A stretch of 64,000 nt of DNA from Neurospora intermedia (taxonomy: Eukaryota > Ascomycota > Sordariomycetes > Sordariales > Sordariaceae). Within the stretch, counting starts at the first letter, position 1, and every line of letters begins with the position of its first letter. A program made the translations under genes and the position numbers. A model generated the notes under the pieces. The model was not told where the DNA came from. It worked only from the letters and a program-made list of their open reading frames with translations, and did not search any database. Where the stretch lies: the NCBI GenBank assembly GCA_037102815.1, contig BTPP01000002.1, forward strand, positions 2,542,001-2,606,000. Direction: 5' to 3'. Of this stretch, positions 58,650 to 64,000 are shown piece by piece.

Positions 58650-61025
58650 TCAAGACTTCTTCAATCCAAACAGATTTCTCTTCTTCTTTTCCTTCACTGG
58701 CTTCTCTGACTTCCCGGCGGGCGGAGCTGGAGGCCTTGCGCCACTTCCCCCAGCATGCGGAGAAGCCGTACCACTGTTCATTGTCATAGCACCCATTGCC
58801 TGCGTTGGGGGATGTACCGATCCAGCTCCGGGAGGAGCGGCTGCGGGCGGCTGTTGCATGGGCTGCGGTGGCGGTTTTGGCTTAGCATAAAAGTGCTCAG
58901 GGACCTGGGGCTGCGGTCGGTCCATCGGCAGGCCGAGCCTTCTTCTATCCATCGAAAGGTCCTCCAGTTGTCTTAGGTATAGTTGTGGTGTGAGCATGTG
59001 GCTGGATACAAGATAGATGTCGCGGTTTCGCTTCTCCGATTCTTCGTAGCATATCCGCGCCTCTGAGTAGGTCGCCCCACCGGCCATGAACACGATGACC
59101 CTTTGTCGATTCTCAACCTGCCGGCGATTAGCTGATGCCCACCTCGGTGCTGCCGAGCGGAGTGACCCTCCCGTTGTCATAGCAGCATCGGCAGCCCCAC
59201 CATCGGTTGGAGGTCGTGTAAAGGGGAAAATCGCTGGGTCGAGACAGTTGCTAAACAGATCCTCAAGCATGTGCTTGACAGCGGGTTCGAATCGGGAGAG
59301 GAAATTGTCTTCGTCCGCCGGATTCTTCACTTGGGTCCGTGGGAACAACGGAGGATGCGGTTTTCGTTCCTCCTTCAGTTTCCGTGTAGGGCGAGCACCC
59401 AAGTGCTGGAGATTGGTGATTTTGACCTTTTCAGCGGGCTGCAGGGCCGCATGGTTGAGCAGCCTGTCAATGTCATCAGTGATGACCCCGTCGCGGTATA
59501 GCACGTAGATGGCAATTAGCCGCAGCCGTTCCACCCAGGTAATAGCTTCATCATCCAAAAGCCGCACCATCTGCTCGAGAATATCTTTGGGCTTCTTATA
59601 ATCCTCGTCGAGACCGGTAGCCAGTGTCTGCTCCACTGAAGCGACGTCGGGCAACTTGCGACGCTGGAAGATGTTCATGGATTCCTGAGCCATGGTGAGG
59701 TGAAGCGAGTAGGCCTCCTTCATTTCCTGGAACTGCGGCAGGCCCGCCAACATGTCTCTGATCGCATTCAAACTCGTCGTATCCTGATTTTGGTTGGTGA
59801 AGTTGGGGTTCTGCTTGATGAAGTTTTGGAAGTCGCCCATAAGTTTTTCAATCGTGTCCTTCATATGCCGGTGTCGGTTCTCGACCCACACCTTGTCTTT
59901 ATCAGACAACTCCATGTCCTTCTCCTCGGCCTCTGGCGTGCCCTCGTTGACGGTCATATGGAAGGTCACTTTGTCGCCTTCCTTGATAGGAAGGAGGTCG
60001 TGCGCCATCGCCTGGTATGTGAACTCGTGGACTAATGGTGCCATCAAGTCCATTGACCTGTCCGCAATTAGTAGGTATCCCTGCGGCCGTGTAGTTTGTG
60101 GCGGGAAGTCGCCCTTGAACTGTTTGTAAGCGTCAAGCTCGTCCTGCACGAGCGCAGCGAGGCGTCCGCACAGCGCGCTGGCACGATATTCGTTGTTCCT
60201 GGGTGCGAAGAACCTGATCTTTGGATACTCGCCCAGTGTTATGCATACAGCGGCAATCTGCAATGGCTTTAGTCCATGGAGCAACAGATGGGGACGGACT
60301 GAACATGGATTTGCCCTACCTTTTGCGCCAGAGCGTCCAGATGTGGCATTGCAACGGCCTCGCAGCTCGGATTATACAGAATGGGAAAGCTATAAGGGTC
60401 CTTAAAAGACACCAGGTGTGACTCGCGAGGGAAAAAATCAACCAGTAGCGGTCGCGAATCTACGTAGGTCTGATTAGCAAAAATGCCCCCTTAACCTTGT
60501 CCAGGCTTAGGCATGGTACCTATTTTCTGAGGAGCAGAGGCCAGTCGTGCCCTTAGTTCCCTCCCAAGAATGCCTGTCCAAAGCACGGTAGAGTTGCGAT
60601 AGCGCCCCTTTGCCAAATCAAGGATCAAGCACTCGACAATGTGCGGGCGAGGCGACAAAATGTAGATAGCATCCATGCCGGAGTTCTCGTCTCTCGGTTC
60701 CTCAATTTCTTGTATATTAGCGATATTGACGTTGAGAATGTCATCTTCCTTGACGGAGCTTTCGATGATCTTTTTGGAGACGTCGTCGACTATCAAAATC
60801 CTCCACTATAGTGCACAGTCGGATCAGTATAGAACTCCTGTCGGCCGCGGTGGAAGGAAGAGGGGAGTGGTGCTCACGTCGCGCTGGACAACATCCTTGA
60901 TGGCATTGATAATGGCTGTATAGCGAGGGGATTAGCAGCCGTTCTCCTTGCGGAAACCCCACGCACCACGGGGATTGTCGCATACCATCGTGATGCTCCT
61001 TTACTATCGAGGCTGCTTGGTCCAT
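58650..61025 (-). CDS. sec1: Sec1/Munc18 exocytosis protein
   Basis: Five exons, 61025-60986, 60915-60878, 60805-60520, 60459-60320 and 60257-58650, encode 703 residues. All junctions are GT-AG and phases agree. The joined N terminus reads MDQAASIVKEHHDAIINAIKDVVQRDWRILIVDD. Diagnostic Sec1 segments follow: DAIYILSPRPHIVECLI, LLVDFFPRESHLVSFKDPYSFPILYNPS, IRFFAPRN, GYLLIADRSMDLMAPLVHEFTYQAMAHDLLP and VIVFMAGGATYSEARICYE. Sec1/Munc18 proteins bind syntaxin-type SNAREs and act in vesicle fusion; the PRESHLV and DPYSFP blocks are nearest to Sec1 of exocytosis rather than Sly1 or Vps33. After about residue 610 there is a fungal C-terminal extension rich in Pro and Ala (PPPQPMQQPPAAAPPGAG) ending in a strongly basic tail (KEKKKRNLFGLKKS). 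The enzyme-like domains are intact. Confidence 0.93.
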
Positions 61026-64000
61026 AACTGCTGAAGTGGATTCGAAAGTTATGATTTGGGCAGAGCCGGCTCTTGCCTTTGATTACAATGGGAAGCCCTG
61101 GGGAGATGAAAGCGCAGAGGATGATTGACGTGACTATTCGAGTTGTGGTGCGTAGAGGTAGACCATCCAAATGCGACGACTCGACGAGGGGATGGCGATG
61201 CGCGCGGCGGCGGTCTGTGACAGGGTGAAGCTGTTTGTTGGTTGTTGTTCTTTGGTAAAGGGAACGGATCCGGGGGCAGGGAGAGCAAGCGGGACGGAAC
61301 AAGGTCAGAATGTTTCGATGAACTCGGTGAGTGTCTTGATTTGTGTTAATTTCGTTTGGATGGGGGAGAAGTGCGCATCACTCCCCAGCGAGCCGCGAAG
61401 GACCTGAGGTTCGAAACAGCCGGCACGGTTCCAGGTTGAAGGAGGTTCGTCTCGCGGTGTAGCATTGCGGGTCAGGTACCTCCATAACTGGCGGGGACCA
61501 TTGTTCGGCGGTGCAGGGGTTTGACGGCTGTGATTCTGCGCGCCAGGGACCGCTACGTTCAAACCAGAGGGGTCTTTGTCCATCTTCTCCGTGTTATCCA
61601 GCGACACGCCGATGCCTCCCTCTACCTCTACCATCACTGAGATGGTATCGCACCGAGTTCCACGCCATCGTCGCTACACCCACCGTCAACGGTCAACCTT
61701 GAACCTATGACCGAAGTCTCAAGATGATGGCCAATACAGTTCGTCTCACGGGAATCGTGAGCGACCATACATGGCTTTCAACGCCATATCAGTCTCACCT
61801 TTCACCGGTAATATATGTCTATATATGTATATGTGTATGCATATACTCCAAGCTGAGACTAGCTTCGACCTGCGAGACCCGTTACAACGGCCGCTTAGAC
61901 TTAAACTACACAAACCCACGCGAGAACCGCCGGCACGCTCCGACGGGGGGGAGCTCCAGCGCTCCATGGCGGGGCCCGCAACGGACCTTGCCCCACCGGC
62001 TCCCGAAGTGTGGAGTCCTCCCGGCTTGGCCCAACCTCCCGGTCGGCGCGGGCCCGACCCGTCTGCCACAATCATGAGGGTCAGCGTTGATTTCATCAAC
62101 ATCGGGAAATAACTCAAAAGTTTTATCGCCAGACCTCAAGGAAAAAGAATGGACGACTGACGAGAGCCTGGGAAGCGACCCTGTTGGTGACCCTTGCAGT
62201 CGGCAACAACCTGGAGCAGTGATGTACATCCTTGTCTTCGCAGCCATTCGCCAAGTCGCTATCCGTAACAGGGACCTTGGCGAGACGTCGTTAGGTGTCG
62301 ATTACATGCCATCAAGGTTGCTGCTTCACTGTCACCTTTGTCCAGGACTCGGCGAGCTTCGTTGGATGAACCTTGTTACGAGAGAGAGCGAGCGGGTGGA
62401 CTACTCTGTCTTGCTTGACGCAGCTTTAGCTTCCAGCAGCGAAAACCGAACGTTCCGAAGCTGTCATGTCTGCGAATGAACATGCTCTTTCCATGAGGCT
62501 CCATTACTGCAGACAAGACTCTGTTCTTTTTAAGTATAAACGTAGTCGGGACACTCGAGAGCATGAAGGAATAAAGCCACCACGCAAGGGTGATATGTAT
62601 CACCCTTGCGTTGATCACGGAGATGTGGTCACACTATCAAGCGATTAGGTAGGAAGTGTAGGATGTTGCTTTACTGCCGACTTCAGTTCGTGGACCTGTA
62701 CTTAGGTGTAAAAGACCCACCTGTCTAGGAGCATCCGAATGGCGATGGCCACCCAAGGACTACCATCACTGGTACCATCATCTCTGCCGCTGTCTAAGAA
62801 TACAGTCTCGGAAACTCCGGTACGATTAAGAAGTCGGCAAACGACCGCGGTTTATATCAAAGCTATCTTTTGCAACGTCTTTTGTTCGGACGACTGGAGC
62901 TGTCTTCACCAAATTGCTCCCGTCCTTCTCTCTCATTTTCTCCACTCTACTTTTCTTTCTTTCTTCCTTTCTCACTAAATCGAAAAGCAGAGAAGAAAGA
63001 CGAGAATGGTAGGCGACCGCAACGCATGATACCAATTAGTTAAGCGGTGGATAAGACAGCGGTAGAGACGGCGACGATGGAGACATGGTAGAGAAAACAA
63101 CGCTGAAGAAGGCGATGTTGAAGAATGAAACTGGCGATAATCTTATCGATAGGCGAAATCGAAAAGAGGACGATACCTACCTCTATCGTGAATCATTTCA
63201 GGCACTAACAGAAAGGAAGGATACAGGGCATTTTGGGACGATCATGGACGACGCTATTGACCAATAAAAATCTGGATTGGCAAGATGCCCTGACTAGCTG
63301 TAGTTGTCTGACGAATGAGAGTACAGAGAACAGCATTGTACTGCGTAAGAAAATCTGGCTGTACGCTAGAGGAACCGTCCTTCTACTCCGCTTCGGTGGA
63401 TGTAGGTTATTAGGTAGATCCCCAGACTTTAATGTAATCCACCTCTTCATCGTTAAAGCACGCTTCGATGACTCCATGTACACACATACATTCAGTACTT
63501 GAGATAAAGAGAGGCGCGCTGTTTTGAAGTGCACTATGGCAAAGCAGTGTTTGTTTGTTTGTCCATAGTCATCTATGTTCACTCTAGAGATTTGCCAGCA
63601 TAGTGGCTTCCCGGAACATGGAGGGAGGGATTTAGGATTTTTAACAACCACCAAAGAGGCGGAAGCGATGGTGATGGTGATAACACGAAATTCCTTTCAA
63701 TGTCGCTCCTTGCAAAAGTAGGATGGGTTAACCTCATTTGGGTTAGAGATTCGTCACATTATTGAGGTATATAGTCACTTTATCCACGCTTACTTCTGGC
63801 TTGTTGAATTCTTACTAGATGGGATGAAAATCCCATACACCCTGAAATCCAATTCACGCAAAAACTGAAAAGTCCTCGAGTCTTATTCGAAGCGGCTGTT
63901 GACATTTCTTTGTCTCTCTCTTTCTCTCCCTCTCCCCTGTCTCCTTCTTCCCTCCTCCTCTTCTTTCTCCTTACCTCAACTCTGCTTCCGTCCCTCCCCC
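61026..64000. other. Gene-free right edge
   Basis: About 3 kb upstream of sec1 show no convincing gene. The stretch includes a 30-bp palindrome (62582-62611). The final 100 bases are almost pure C and T, as at the leaders of other genes in this window, so a gene on the top strand probably begins just beyond 64000. Confidence 0.55.
62582..62611. repeat. 30-bp inverted repeat, 14-bp arms, 2-nt centre
   Basis: The arm ACGCAAGGGTGATA (62582-62595) is followed after TG by its exact reverse complement (62598-62611). It could be a strong hairpin in RNA or a symmetric protein site, or a rho-independent-like stem with no U run. No gene end is close, so its role is unknown. Confidence 0.9.

Noticed and set aside
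61724-62112. Overlapping 110-120 codon frames near 62 kb
   Set aside because: Frames on both strands overlap in GC-rich DNA, none with a domain or splice support.
1-64000. tRNA, dispersed 5S rRNA genes and CRISPR arrays
   Set aside because: I looked for B-box GGTTCGANTCC in a tRNA setting, for the 5S start ACATACGACCATAGG and for regularly spaced repeats; none fitted. A covariance-model search would be needed to exclude weak candidates.

Overview
This window is eukaryotic nuclear DNA from a filamentous ascomycete, almost certainly Neurospora or a very close relative in the Sordariales. The genes are intron-poor. Their introns are about 55-190 nt, with GTRAGT-like donors, CTRAC-type branch sites and YAG acceptors, and they sit in long intergenic spaces. 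The phosphate permease at 9972-11747 matches the Neurospora pho-5 protein as I remember it. I could not search a database, so the species is not fixed.

Left part (1-23 kb): a DJ-1/PfpI-like protein (1802-2811); mitochondrial ribosomal protein L23 (3354-4231) facing an MT-A70 methyltransferase (4528-5712); a Leu5-type mitochondrial carrier (6697-7961) facing the pho-5 phosphate permease (9972-11747); the eEF2 chaperone Hgh1 (14498-15776) divergent from bystin/Enp1 (16301-18066); a fungal protein of unknown function (19005-21062); and Cdc73 of the Paf1 complex (21770-23079).

Middle (23-36 kb): about 12.8 kb in which I find no convincing protein gene, tRNA, 5S rRNA or transposon. It holds homopurine and poly-A tracts, a perfect tandem repeat, a perfect palindrome and a cluster of one 8-mer. 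It leads into an RGS protein of the FlbA/Sst2 type (35915-38320), so part of it is probably that gene's regulatory region and long leader.

Right part (38-64 kb): a small secreted, probably GPI-anchored protein whose intron contains 55 consecutive T (39804-40746); Orc4 with an added AT-hook and PHD finger (41548-44766); a Csc1/OSCA/TMEM63-type channel (45614-49592); an FAD monooxygenase of the salicylate hydroxylase type (52780-54306); a short CYSTM protein whose Cys-rich tail lies on a separate 63-nt exon (55127-55635); the riboflavin enzyme Rib7 (57267-58235) facing the exocytosis protein Sec1 (58650-61025); and 3 kb of apparently non-coding DNA ending in a CT-rich tract.

The genes are mostly unrelated housekeeping loci, not a cluster or pathway. 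I found no biosynthetic cluster, defence island, CRISPR array or intact mobile element. The best leads are regulatory or structural: the 12.8-kb gene-free block before the RGS gene, the ambiguous splicing of the T55 intron, the PHD-Orc4 fusion, a 30-bp near-perfect palindrome at 62582-62611, three helically phased repeats near 14.1 kb, and a Pho4/NUC-1-like site before pho-5.
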